This document shows positions 21,701-35,904 of a DNA stretch of 64,000 bases, piece after piece (the first letter of the stretch is position 1; the number at the start of each line of letters is the position of its first letter). The DNA is from Boswellia sacra. Lineage: Eukaryota > Streptophyta > Magnoliopsida > Sapindales > Burseraceae. A program made the translations under genes and the position numbers. The DNA lies in the NCBI GenBank assembly GCA_013180625.2, contig SNVD02011141.1, forward strand, positions 256,001 to 320,000, written 5' to 3'. The notes under the pieces are model-generated. The model was not told the origin of the DNA, made no database searches, and worked only from the letters and a program-made list of their open reading frames with translations.

Positions 21701-24700
21701 AGATGCTTATGTGGAAATCTACACCAAAGACAGTATTACTGTTGAAGAAACCAGGGCCAGCACTCATGGAAGAAGCTAAAGAGGTACCATGTAAAATCTT
21801 ATTAGTTATTGGTGGACCGATGAATTTGTAAGTGATACTATCCCAATCAATTGAATGTAAAGAGATATCTTTTGATACTTACGCTAACAGATGTTTTATT
21901 GCTTTATTATTCCACAATATTCGTTGTAGTGTTTTATACATGAACTTGAGAATTAGAGACTAAAAAGTCCAAACTTGTTATTAGTCACACTTTATCTAGG
22001 AGTCATCTTGTCAAGAAATTTGGTATTTAAGAGGACATGTTTTTCTTTGTCTTCTTTTATACTTGAGGATATTTGAATAACACTCTCTGCAGCGATCATC
22101 TTTAGTCCTGCATCCCTTCTTAAAATCTAACTTAATCATTCTCTGATGCGTAGGTAGCCTCCTTTTTATATTACCAGGAGAAGATGAATGTTCTAGTTGA
22201 ACCAGATGTGCATGACATATTTGCTAGAATCCCTGGGTTTGGATTTGTTCAGACCTTTTATATTCAAGATACCAGGTAAGAGTGATATCATTGAATGATC
22301 AATGATTTTGGCATATATTGTAATATCCCTCTTGCCTTATTGGGACTATGTTGGATGGCATCTGCAGTGATCTACATGAGAGGGTTGATTTTGTGGCATG
22401 CTTGGGGGGAGATGGGGTCATACTTCATGCATCAAATTTATTTAGAGATGCTGTTCCTCCTGTTGTATCTTTTAATCTTGGATCTCTGGGATTTCTCACT
22501 TCCCATACCGTAAGCTTGCACTAAACTCTTGTTTTTTCTATCACTGTTCTTTTTTACATTAGTGGTCATATGTTTGACTGCTATTAATTTTGTTTATAAC
22601 ATAGTTTGAAGACTACAGGCAGGACTTACGTCAGGTCATCCATGGGAATAACACACTCGATGGTGTCTACATAACTCTTAGAATGCGCCTCCGTTGTGAG
22701 ATTTTCCGCAATGGTAAAGCAATGCCTGGAAAAGTGTTTGATGTCCTAAACGAGGTGGTTGTTGATCGGGGCTCTAACCCATACCTATCTAAGATTGAAT
22801 GCTATGAACATGACCGGCTTATAACCAAGGTTCGGTCAAGGAATCCATTTCTCTGAATATTTCAATTGCCTTAACTTTCATATAAGCGGCAGAGTTCACC
22901 TTCTTTACTAGCATGTGCAAAATTGAGTTGTAGTTAGTCTACAACGACAGTCACATTTAATTGAATTCAAATCAACAGGTCTAAACTTAGGTTGAGTGAA
23001 AACAATCATCATGTTTCTTTGATTACATTGGTTTGCTCTTACCATGTGGATCTTTTAGGTTCAAGGTGATGGAGTCATAGTAGCCACACCAACAGGGAGT
23101 ACTGCTTACTCTACAGCTGCAGGAGGTTCCATGGTAAGCTTTATTTTGTAGTTGAGTTACAAATCTTTGATAGTTAGAAATTTATTAATTCTGTTAGGAC
23201 CAAGGTTTAAGGGACCATCAATTTTGTTTACTAGCTGTTGGTCGTGAGATTGATTAATTGTTTGGTCAAGAGAATTATTGGCTTGATTTAAGGCTTGTCA
23301 GGAGCTAAAGTTTATATTGTTTACCGTTGATAAAAGTAGTCGATGCGAAAGATGATATTATACAAGTTTGAGTATAAATCATATTTTCAGTGAAATGTTT
23401 GTCATGATGGTTTTAATTTCTTGGCAAATAGTTTTACCTTTCAATTAGTGTTATATATTTCTTCAATAGAGGGTTTTTGGGGAATGGTGGGAGAAAGGGT
23501 TGAATGTATTTCCTTAAGATGTCTTAAATTCTCTTTAAAGTAGATGGCACGAAGAAAAATCTCACTTTGGCAGCAGATACATTGTATGCTTGAATACATT
23601 GTATGCTTGAATCCCTTTTATTTGGATATTTTACTGAATTTATTCTTTTTTTTTTTGTGATAATGTGGTGATATCCATGTGACCCCTGCAAAGGGCTTCC
23701 TCCAGTGGATTGGGTGAACCTGGGCAATAGCATGTGGTCATGGCCCTAAGGAATTAGTGCCGATGGGAGTCAGATTAGACCTAATGCTTCTTAGTTCTCG
23801 GAGCCAACTAACTTAACCATAGAGCAAACTCCTTGGGGTTTTTCAATGAATATACCTAAGAGAAGCAATGAAAGCTTTTCTGACTTTTCTTCTATATGAA
23901 TGGACAAAATGTTATGAAATTAGTTCATCCTTCAGTGTCATGATGAGAACTAGTTGAGGATACTTTGGATGAGTTAAGGTCATTTTTGTTGAGTATTAGA
24001 AGTGTTTTTAGGAGTGAATCATTTTCCTATAATTGTCATTTATTTTAACAATCCTCATTCCTTTATACAATTTATTATGCTTAAATTTAAGTTTTATGTT
24101 GCTATTTCTATTATTTTTTAAATTGATGGTCTGATGTATGTCAATGATGTATGCACTGGAATGCAGGTGCACCCAAATGTTCCATGTATGCTTTTCACAC
24201 CAATCTGTCCACACTCCCTCTCCTTTAGACCAGTTATACTTCCAGATTCTGCAAGGCTTGAATTAAAGGTAAAATAATGTACCTTGACACTGCTTTTAGA
24301 TTTTGGAGCTTTATGTTTTAATCTATTTGGTATTTTATTGATTTTCCAAAATTGAAATTTTTGCTTTTGCTCATAGCATATATCTTCACAACCTTTTGTT
24401 TTCCCTGAGGAATTCTCAGGGCTCACTTTGTACATGAGAAAAGGTATATTTAGGTGTTAAGAATATCACGTGCCTCCGATGTGTTAGTTTTCTTTCCATT
24501 GCTTGATGATTATCACTAAGCTTATGGTGTGTCAGCATAAATCACCTGCCTGTTGCATGATTTTCGAGGTGTAGAAATCTATGGTCATTATTCAGCCGCA
24601 TTTTCAACTTTCTGAATCTTCTAGAATAACTAAATGGCTTTTTAAGAACAATGTAATTATGGGTGAATGTTGAGGTCACTGCACAGTTCACTCGTAATAT

Positions 24701-25028
24701 ACCTTCCTGGTTGTCATCCACCAGATGTTGTTAAACTTCCACCTAGGAGCCACAGATACCTTAGGTTCTAATTGGTTACATGTAAATTACGTTGGAGGAT
24801 ATAAACATTGTTGTTATTGAGCAGATTCCTGATGATGCTCGAAGCAATGCTTGGGTTTCCTTTGATGGAAAGAGAAGGCAGCAACTCTCCAGAGGAGATT
24901 CTGTTCGAATATACATGAGCCAACATCCACTTCCAACAGTTAACAAATGTGACCAAACTGGTGACTGGTTTCACAGCTTGATTCGGTGTCTGAACTGGAA
25001 TGAGAGGCTTGATCAGAAGGCCCTTTGA
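18738..25028 (+). CDS. NADK2: NAD kinase 2, chloroplastic, 8 exons, 1008 aa
   Basis: Phosphorylates NAD+ with ATP to give NADP+ in the chloroplast, setting the NADP pool for photosynthesis; Arabidopsis NADK2 binds calmodulin through its plant-specific N-terminal region. Exons: 18738-18938, 19828-21783, 22154-22275, 22368-22509, 22605-22829, 23059-23133, 24167-24268, 24825-25028 (3027 nt). Order: a basic, Ser-poor transit-like N-terminus (first 65 aa, [17 protein letters not shown]); a conserved plant domain beginning [20 protein letters not shown]; a phosphatase-like fold with HSKEGVQRT at residues 350-358; a variable linker (about 375-600); and the kinase from about [14 protein letters not shown] to the end, with the nucleotide motif GGDG at 773-776 and [15 protein letters not shown] in exon 6. 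The C-terminus ends [11 protein letters not shown], typical of this isoform. Start choice: ATG 18738 or 18756, both in frame; homologues support either. An AATAAA at about 25275 may be the polyadenylation signal. Confidence 0.95.
21220..21279 (+). repeat. In-frame 2 x 30 bp tandem repeat in the NADK2 linker
   Basis: Units 21220-21249 and 21250-21279 differ only at the last two or three bases. They encode [10 protein letters not shown] and [10 protein letters not shown] (residues 532-541 and 542-551), in the poorly conserved linker between the two domains. Confidence 0.93.
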
Positions 25029-26657
25029 AGCCCTCTAAAATTGAAGAGAACCAACTCCCTTGTTGCTTCAGGAATCAGGTTCGTGTAAATTATTGTACAG
25101 ACTGTAAATGTAGCAGACTACAGAAAATTGAAATTTACAAGGGTAAATACTACCATAACCAATATTGGCTCCCGCATGAAGGTTGGGTTGCCCGCAAATA
25201 TACCTTTTTGGTCAAATTTTTTTTTTTTCCCTTACTGAAAACTATAATTGTATTACTGTCATTTACAGTACGATAATAAAATCTTTAGTCTTACAGCCCC
25301 TTTCTGGATCTGAAATATGATTGATGCTTGATTGGGTGTACTCTCTCTTGTTTATTCTAGTTCTCTTGACCTTGTGACACGTTTTCAGTTTTATATGGGA
25401 GTGTCAAGAAGGGAGGAAGGTTCATGAGCTCAAGCTGAGTAGAACAGATGGCCACTTTATATTTTCTATATGTATCAATCACGGGACTTGCATAATAGTA
25501 ATATTGCACTTGCAGATTTTGTCAAGTGCAATGTTCAATGATAGTGAAGAATATTTTGAAAACGGATAATATTATGAAAATCTTGATAATAAGTTGCTGG
25601 CAGATCAACCGCCTTAAGAAAAATAAAAATCATGTGCTAATGCTGTAGCTTCATCTGGGCAAGAACTATCTGAGTCCACTTCTTGAGTGTGGAACGATTT
25701 GTATTCTTGAATGGAATTCAATTCCGGAAATTAGAAGATGCACTTTATTGAAAGTCTGGCACATAATTTTATTAAGTAAATATCCCAACATATCTCTTAA
25801 GCTGTGTCTTTTTGACAAAAGGTAGCACAGCAGGCCTCAAAATTAAGCATGCCTAAAATCATGTACCCACCAAAAGCGCATCTTAATCAAGATTGCTTGA
25901 AATTAGAAGATAATGGGAAAAAAAAAACCTTTTTAATTTATTCGGTTTATTCGAAATCTCCTTCGTTGTATCGGGCTGTCTTGCATAAAAAGGAAAATTT
26001 AGAACAAATTTTATACAAAACAAACCTAGCTGTGATCCCGTTTGTTGTCTTTTTAATCTTATCTTCTTTAACATCCACCTATTCTACAGTCAACCCCACT
26101 TCCTTAGTCTCTCTTTAAAATTAAATCTGAAAGCAAGCCTCATTTGACCTAGCTATTATGCTTCATGTTAAAACAGGTATATGATAATTATACATGCGCT
26201 GCATATTTGTAAATTAATGTTGACTTTCAATGCATGCAGCATAAATACAACATGACTGGAAGTAATATCCAGCTGTAGTCTTCTGAAAAATATAGCAATT
26301 GAGTACTGAAATGTACCATTTAGTACAATAATAATACTATTATACAAACCAAAACCTTAATTTAACAAGTGCACTTAAGCATCCCATGAATATTACATAA
26401 CAAGAAAGGGATGATCATCACAATCTAATAAGGAAATAATCACACTATTTTACTCACTTAACTTGAGATCAGCTTTCTTTCCTCTCCTACTCATGTAAGT
26501 TAAGAGGAAGAAGCCTTCTGCATGCCCTTGGCAAGACTAGTTTATAACTAAGATTCAGAAAGCCTTAAAAAGGGAAGGATATATAGCAAAAGAGGGGGAA
26601 AAAAAAAGATAATAAAAGTTAATCTTCTGGAAGTGAAAGTTTCATCTTCTTGTTGTA
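25029..26657. other. Convergent spacer between NADK2 and ACO
   Basis: It holds the 3' ends of two genes facing each other. The NADK2 3' UTR probably ends near AATAAA at about 25275. The rest is AT-rich without a convincing ORF or repeat. Confidence 0.5.
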
Positions 26658-28153
<1,496 letters not shown>

Positions 28154-28197
28154 TAATATTAGTCTAGTACTCGAAAGAGATAGAGAGACTGAAAGAG

Positions 28198-28200
<3 letters not shown>

Positions 28201-28231
<31 letters not shown>
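28201..28231. repeat. (GA)n microsatellite in the ACO 5' UTR
   Basis: About 15 GA units, with imperfect GA extension to both sides. On the ACO strand this reads (CT)n, between the TATA box and the ATG, a common position for CT-rich leader sequences in plant genes. Confidence 0.9.
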
Positions 28232-28233
<2 letters not shown>

Positions 28234-28292
28234 GGTAGTGCTCGGCTTTGTATGGTTTGTTGAGTTTATATGAGAGGAACATGCAGGAAGGG

Positions 28293-28301
28293 CTATTTAT
28301 A
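28293..28301 (-). promoter_or_regulatory. TATA box of ACO
   Basis: TATAAATAG on the - strand, about 140 bp upstream of the ATG at 28153. This leaves a leader of roughly 110 nt. Confidence 0.7.
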
Positions 28302-30092
28302 ACAGAGTTTCGCGCGACTTAACTGTGTCAACTCTTTGTTTATTTATTTATTTTTGAAGTTTAGTTTAGTTTGCTTTTCTATAAAGTAGCCGTTGAGGGG
28401 TCTGGTGGGGCGGGAAGGTGACAAAATTTTTTTTTTTTTTTTTATATATATGTATATATGTATATATATAATTTTATTATGTAATTGAAGTAAATGTTGC
28501 ATATTTTGAGAGTCATTACTTATTATTCACAATACCAGCATGCTGTTTCAGGTGAGGCCTAGCATTATAGCATACCTCTTCCTCACCTTATTAATTACCG
28601 ATAATTAACCAGCTAAATTATTATTAATTCTTAATGTTCTTCAGTATTTGCCATGTGGAAATCATTCATGCCCTCAAATTAATAATTTCATTCTAATTAG
28701 TAAATTATAAAAAAAATATACAATCTATGAATATAAATTTATATCTAAAATTTCACATTCTAAGACTCAATAGAATTAAGGTAGAGGTTGCCCTAGTTTA
28801 AAAATTTGTTAAAAATGTTGTTTGAAGGTCTATGATTGATCTTTTTTTTTTTGGTCAAAAAACACTTTTTTAGAGTGAAATTCAGCATTTAAAGCCACTT
28901 GTAATTAAAAAGAACAAAATCATTTGCCTTTCATTGTTATCAAGTCATTTTGAAGTGATATAATCTAAGTATTATCTCCACCAAATTAACGAACCTCGAT
29001 CAATTATATTCGTGAAATTATTTGACGAATCAAACGGCTCTAGTTAACTGAATTTGCCAGAAAATTGGAGATGGGATTGATGACAACCGGCATCATTTCA
29101 TCTCCCTCATGTGCTATTAAGTTCCCCCTTGCCTGCACATCATATATAACTAATTAATTAATTAATCAATCAAATTACCCTACTTACCTTACAATTAATT
29201 TTTTTTGGCTTATCTTTTCAATGATAATATCTTACTTGTAATTCAAATCTCTGCCGACTACCGTTGATCTTGTTGACGACTCCAATAACCCATGTATCCT
29301 TTTGACATTTACCCATATAACATGCTCTTGCATGCCAAGCGATCATCTTCTCATAATTTAATTACAACAATAAACTGATTTGTAGGCACAGTTTGAGGGT
29401 TAAGTAACAGAAGGTCAAGACTCACCTACTTTCATACATGATATATATTAAAAGTTATCTTGAGATAAATTAACGCGATATGAATACGAACATAAACGTA
29501 ATTAATCAAAACTCTGTTAAATCGATCTGAATACAACCCATCAATCAATTTTGCCAACCCCAAAATGAAGTTTCATTAATTATCGATTGGGCCAATATTG
29601 ATATCGATATTGATATGTATGACAGTGGTATGATATCTAATATGGTAAGATCATATTCATATATAAGCCAAAACATATACATGGTAAATCATATGTGCTG
29701 ATGGTTGGACCAGCTGTGATGTATGATGTGTGTATGGAAGCTTGGTGGACGGTATGGTTGGCGTTCTGATCTTGATGATTCCAGTTGTCCGAATGTTAGG
29801 GTACAATCCACAGAGGACAGATGACATTGGCCGTCTGATCAATAGCTTATCTTAGATATTTTAACTATTCATTGCTGTACCTGTAGTACTTGGCAAGGCT
29901 TGTCAAAATCTGCGTAGATCGGACGGTTGGATTTGTATCACTGGCATGTTCAGTTCCGATCCTATTAAGATATATGTACGCATCGCAATTGATGTATCTT
30001 CGGCCACGTTGCCTGATTTAGTTGACTTGGAACTCAGTGCTTTGCTTCAACTGCCCATCCATCTACTTACGAGTTCGGATATAAATAAATAA

Positions 30093-30095
<3 letters not shown>

Positions 30096-30151
<56 letters not shown>
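30096..30151. repeat. (AC)n(TA)n compound microsatellite
   Basis: About 19 AC units followed directly by about 9 TA units. Confidence 0.93.
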
Positions 30152-33100
30152 TACAATTAATTATTAATTTAATCTCTATTTAGGAAAATTTATGATTAAC
30201 CTAGCTAGCTATGTGATCCTATGATGTAAATAAAAGGCAGAGCTTTGTTTTAGCAGCCATTGTCAACAAGAAGTTTAAGGATTATGCTTAGAAATCAAAT
30301 AACTTTATCGGGTTAGCCACCTTTAACTTAAGGGTTTAAAAGTACTACGTATTGAAATTAAATTAATACATGTATGATAGTCGAAATGTGTTGGAAATAT
30401 ATTCTTGTTTACTTAGGTTAGATTTCGTGCCTTTAGGTTTTAAAAGAGTATATTCCCATTGAGGATTTATCTTAACACTACCCAAAAAAAAAAAAAAAAA
30501 GTGAATTGAAGCATTTTTAAACAATAATGAAAAAGTTACCCAATACACGAATGTCACCAAATATGACTTGATATTAAGTTAACAACTAGATCTATCAATA
30601 TAAATAAATTTATGTAAACTTATAAGACGTAAAAACATGGAATAGATGGAGGAGTTATATGTATAGTATTGTATTAGAGTTGTTCAATAATTAAGGATCA
30701 ATATAGATTAGAGTTTCTTTTAGGGTATGAAATTAATTTATAGTGAGCTTTGTTGAATAGAACATGGGTTTGATGGTCAAATGTCAACTCAACTAAAAAA
30801 ATTAAATCAAGGAAAAGGTTGTAGCACTAGCGAAGGCTGCTCCTTTTAATTAGTACATAATTATATCGTAAACCTAGCAAAGTCTTTACCCACTCTTGTT
30901 GATAATTTAGTTAATTAACCAATTTTTAAGCTATTTTCGACGTGGAAAACTAAACTCAGAAGGTTTAAAATGTTCTTAAACTCAGCTTAATTTATAGTTT
31001 CATAAGCAAACTAATCAATTGTCATTAGTAATTAAAACCTAGATAATCCCTCTGCGATTATTTTTGTGCATGACACGACCATTACTATCTTTATGTTTGC
31101 ATTTCACCTATTATTTCATCAAAACTTAGAATAAAATTACCTGAAAATTATTGATATAGGTCAAAATAGTGATATGATTATGTATCTAAATATAGATAAT
31201 AATCAAATAACATTTTCTCTTTTTTTTTATTCAATTCTAGATTGACAACTTCATCAATTAATTCAAATTATTTGCATATAATCTATAATAAATAATCGCC
31301 ATGGATAACATGGATAGCATTATGATGTTACATGCAAAAGATCTATATATGCTCCCATGATTGCTCTTATTATTAATAATAATTACTATTATTATCATAA
31401 AAATGTTACAAGCCAGCCACGAAAGGAGCTGCAATTCATTCCCCCAAGACACGATTTTGAACTAGAACTTGCATTGGAATAAGAGTTGATTGAGTAATAT
31501 TCATGCATGCATGAATTATATATAATTGGTAAAGATTAAGATCAATTAAAAATTACAAAATTTAAAATTAAAATTCTCTTTTCTCCCACTTCAAGAATTA
31601 AGGTCCTCCTCACATGGTGCTGACTAATGGTGTCTCTCCCAAGCCATTCATGGAGCTGACAAATAAAATTGTCTAGGCTCTCTGTACATAGATTTGGTTT
31701 TAGGTCACTGTCTTACTTCAATTTTTTAATCAATCCCATCATTAAAATTATATTTTTGTTAAAGTATTCAACCATATAATAAACTATTTGTAATGTGCCA
31801 GCAAAGTCATTGACATGGTCGGTCCAAATTTTGTTGGACCAATTTCCATTTGGGAAATCAAAGAATGTGAACGACTTCTGGTAGCTGGATTAATTATTAA
31901 CTTCTACTCCTTGAACAAACAATAAGTAAGATGGCTAGAAATTTTTTTATTCAAAAATTGATAGTAATCTTCGTCAATTTTTTATTATATAAGCTGAGAA
32001 GTCTCGTGTGTCAGCCTATGAGTGATGATTATGAATATTTAAAGTTTAATTAGTTGTTTAATTAGTTGGCTATATAACTAACTATGTAACCGTATTAGGG
32101 TTTCGTAATCGTTCCGTAATTGGAATGCTAAAAGGGTGTTTAATATTAATTAATTAGCTAATTTAATTAGTGGTTTTACTAGTCATAAAGCTCATGTAAG
32201 AACCATTTCTCTAGAAACTTTCTTCTTATTTTATCAAATAATAGTTATTTTCGGAAATTTATATTGATATGAGGTTATGTCAAGTATAATAGAAAGATTT
32301 GGTTACGTTATGTTTATAAACATTATGTGTGTGTCTAAGAATTAGGATGTCCAAATCTTACTACAAAAATACATCAAATTACGTCTATCTTACCAAATAC
32401 ATTCAATATATGAGGCGTCTAAAACTAATCGACAAATTAACAATTTGCACTTAAATTAAAATAAAGGGTGATGCTATGCTAAATTTATTATTTAGCTTTG
32501 GTTATTATTATATATATAAATATCTACATCATTGAATTTGGAAGAAAGAAATTAATTATGGGGTGATATTATCGAAGGATATACACTTACATGAGAAAAT
32601 CAAAATCAAGGGATTAATCAAGTCAACTAATCTTCTATGCTTCAAACATCGATTTGCTTCTTATTTCTTAAAAATATGAAGATAGTGACAATAGCTCTGT
32701 GTCACTTATTCATAAATGTATAATTAAGTGTTTTCGATGAATCCCAGAAGCAAAATCATTTCCACGTCAGAAGCAGTTCAACTGCTTCGACCTGATCCTG
32801 ATGCCAACTCGTCACTTTCATCGTGGTTTCGAACAATTCAATATTTTTTTTTTTTGTGAATTTAAAGATTTATTTTGTGTTATGTCATGATTAGTATCCG
32901 GATATCGACACATATATATTTTGTTGTACATTATATAAAACAAAGTTGTTAAAAGGTGATATGCTCATTAAAATATTACTTAATTATTTTTTGAAGTAGG
33001 CAAAATTTTGGGAATTATTTCATTGTTGTCTAAAATCATATAAATGCCAGATTTGGGAATCAAACTTGTGATATCAAAGATCCACCTTTGACGTTTTCAA

Positions 33101-33521
33101 CCAAATTATAATTAAGGGACTTTAAATATATTCTAATAATATTGTTTTCTCAAAAAAAAAAACTTTTGAAAATATAAGAATGCATTTGGGAAACAACCTT
33201 ATTATGGGTACAAAAAACAGTAAAACTATGTGCAGTATTAATATCTAAAAATGTGGGTTTGGCTATGGTGCACCCCTCCCCTCCCCTAATCCTGAACTTT
33301 TTGGTCGTTTTCTTTCGAACATCTGGGGTTCATCCTAAACTTTTTGTGGAGCATTGGAAGTACCGGGTGCCCTGAGTTAGACCCAAAAGATGTATCCATA
33401 ACCACATAAAAGGATCTTTTTGTATTTGTATGTGTGCGCGCGTTTTTTTACCCAGTAATGTTCTCTAACATAGTGTTGAATTTGTTTGTGTCTGTCTTTT
33501 GTGTATATATCTCATTAATAT

Positions 33522-33709
33522 TAATATTAGACTTATAACCTTTATTTAAATTTAAACTCTATAATCTATATAATAGTTTATATGACAAAATTCTATTGAA
33601 AATGTAACTTCTCTTACTCTTTTTTCTCCTTATATTAAATTTTTATCATATAAATTGTCATATCAGATTATAAAATTTATGTTATATATAAATTATAAGT
33701 CTAATATTA
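33522..33709. mobile_element. Small inverted-repeat element (MITE-like), about 188 bp
   Basis: The terminal repeats TAATATTAGACTTATAA (33522-33538) and its exact reverse complement (33693-33709) are 17-bp perfect. The inside is AT-rich and partly palindromic, including a degenerate inverted match between about 33580-33600 and 33630-33670. It has no coding capacity. Simple AT content makes the target duplication ambiguous. Confidence 0.6.
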
Positions 33710-34431
33710 CTAACGTATGTATATATATTTCTTGAAAAGTAAAAGAATAAACAAAATCTTTAGTGCGAAGGCGGTGATACAACGAGCTAGCTACAAAATT
33801 ATTTAAAAACCATATTTTCGGCCATAATCCAATTCATAAACTAAAAGATCGAAAGCCCAAAAAAATAGGCGGAAGTCATATAGGGCAGGCTTCGCATACA
33901 CATCTAGTCATTGGTTAAAAGTCTATAGAGCCATGATCTGTGATAGGAATACAAGTCAAAGTCCATTTACTTTTCTTCTTCCTCTCTTGGTCCAACTTGA
34001 TTTTAAAAGCAGTATAAAACAAAGCATGAGCTTCATGCCAATAAACCCTTGATGTTTAAGTGTGAAAACAAGATACATGCATTACAGAAAGTAAGTTGGT
34101 TACTATTATTAGCATTTCTAGTTATGTAATCAGTCAAAAGCTACTTATAAACTCGAAGCCCCTTCAAAATGATTTCTATATCTCAGCTTAATTATATGAT
34201 ATATTTTGGTGTAGTACTTATTAAAGGATAGAAGTTGTATGGGGTTGTTATATATTATAACAGATTGCGGGTATTGAAAAGAGCTGAAATTCCGACTAGA
34301 GTTGTTTACCTTGCTTGGACTGACTAAATTCAAAGTTGTCACCTGCTTTAGCTGTTTTTATGGTCACTACTTGGCCTTTTAACAGGAAAGACAAAGGAAA
34401 TCGGTTAAAAAAGTTTACTCTTGCAAGTGTC

Positions 34432-34432
<1 letters not shown>

Positions 34433-34501
<69 letters not shown>
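34433..34501. repeat. (TA)n(GA)n compound microsatellite
   Basis: About 16 TA units followed by about 18 GA units, roughly 270 bp before the first permease exon. Confidence 0.93.
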
Positions 34502-34503
<2 letters not shown>

Positions 34504-35650
34504 CAAGTTTGATAACAACTTCATAAACTGAAGCCAGTTTTCAACCTCCAATTTCTTACTATTCATCCACTGTTCTGTGTTCTGCTTTTGATTTTGATAA
34601 ATTGATTATGTCACTGATTGACTTGGAGGCAATGACTAATTCAACTTCACCGGTCTGATTTTCTGATCATCCAAGCAGCTTGGAGTATATAATAATACAT
34701 TGTACATGTTACCACTTCATCTTTCAGCCAACTGAACCAACTGTAGTTATTGTTCTGCAAGATTTCGATATGGGTTCAAGAGTTGGAAAAGTAACTCATG
34801 AAGTTCTGGAAATAGATTCTGGAGAAAAGCGCCTCAATGAGCTTGGATACAAGCAAGAATTAAGAAGAGAAATGGTTATCTTTGCCTTAGCAGGCTCATA
34901 TTATTCTTTGAGCTAACAACTCTTTGATTAGTTTTTGCCAACAGTGACAATGATTTTGAAACCCTGTCATCCGTTTACTTTTTGTTGATGTTTTGCAGAC
35001 TATATTCAAGACCCTTGCAATAACATTTTCGAGCATGGCGTTTTTCACTGGAACACCTCTCTACGGGCCAAGCTTGCGGCATGCGGGCCCTGCAAGCTTG
35101 ATATGGGGATGGGTTGTTGTCAAATTCTTAACCTGGTTTGTTGGGATTGCTATGGCTGAGATTTGCTCGTCATTCCCAGTATGTATGTTTGCTATATATA
35201 ATTTCTACTTCTTTTGGTTTAACATCTAATGTCGTGAATTCACATATGTTCAAAATGTGATAATAGACCACTGGATCACTCTACTTTTGGGCTGCAAACT
35301 TGGCTGGACTAAGGTGGGGGCCATTTGCTTCATGGTGCTGCGGTTGGCTTGAGAACATTGGTTTAATTTCAGGAATTGGCGCACAGGCAGTGCAATCTTT
35401 CTGTGATTCAAGCGAGGTGACCTGTTGAATTGTAACACCACTTCATCTTCAAACATGGAATCTGATGCGAGTCTTGTAAGAAATTTGGTTATATTAATTT
35501 ATGTTTTGGGCACCATCAGGCGTATTCGGGAACACAGGCACTGCAGATGATCATTCTATTATCGACTGGAACAAATAAGGGTGGAGGATACTTTGCTCCA
35601 AAGGGTGTGTTTCTGGCTATATATATAGGCCTAACGATCATATGGGCACT

Positions 35651-35904
35651 TGGAGACTAAGAAAAATTGAGAGAAGGAAATTAACTCAGCTCAAGGAAAC
35701 GGCTAAGATCATTTCATTGATTATATATTATATACAATATAGCAGCAAAAGAGTGAGCACTTGGTCCAATAGAAATACAGCTCACTAAAATCAGTAACAA
35801 ACATACATGATGTGGCAACTCTAGAATATTTTAATATAATAAAAATATCACAGCTTAATATAAAATTAGCTATATATTAGGATAGCTAATGGCCTGTCTT
35901 AACA
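35651..35904 (-). repeat. 3' LTR of the copia element
   Basis: It lies next to the polypurine tract, so it is the 3' LTR in element orientation. Direct repeat of 40327-40579. Confidence 0.92.

Larger units (their letters stand above)
28302..34769. other. Gene-poor AT-rich spacer with microsatellites and a MITE
   Basis: About 6.5 kb with no ORF that resembles a known protein on either strand. It contains homopolymer and TA runs (28424-28470), an (AC)n(TA)n tract (30096-30151), a palindrome at 31499-31516, a small inverted-repeat element (33522-33709) and a (TA)n(GA)n tract (34433-34501). The section nearest ACO (to about 29400) is likely its upstream regulatory region; nothing specific can be claimed in it. 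Confidence 0.5.

Noticed and set aside
24008..24435. - strand ORFs (68 and 105 codons) around NADK2 exon 7
   Set aside because: They cross introns and a conserved sense exon and have no family similarity.
30478..30500. SINE or LINE insertion marked by a poly(A) run
   Set aside because: No pol III boxes, ORF or target duplication was visible next to the 18-A tract.
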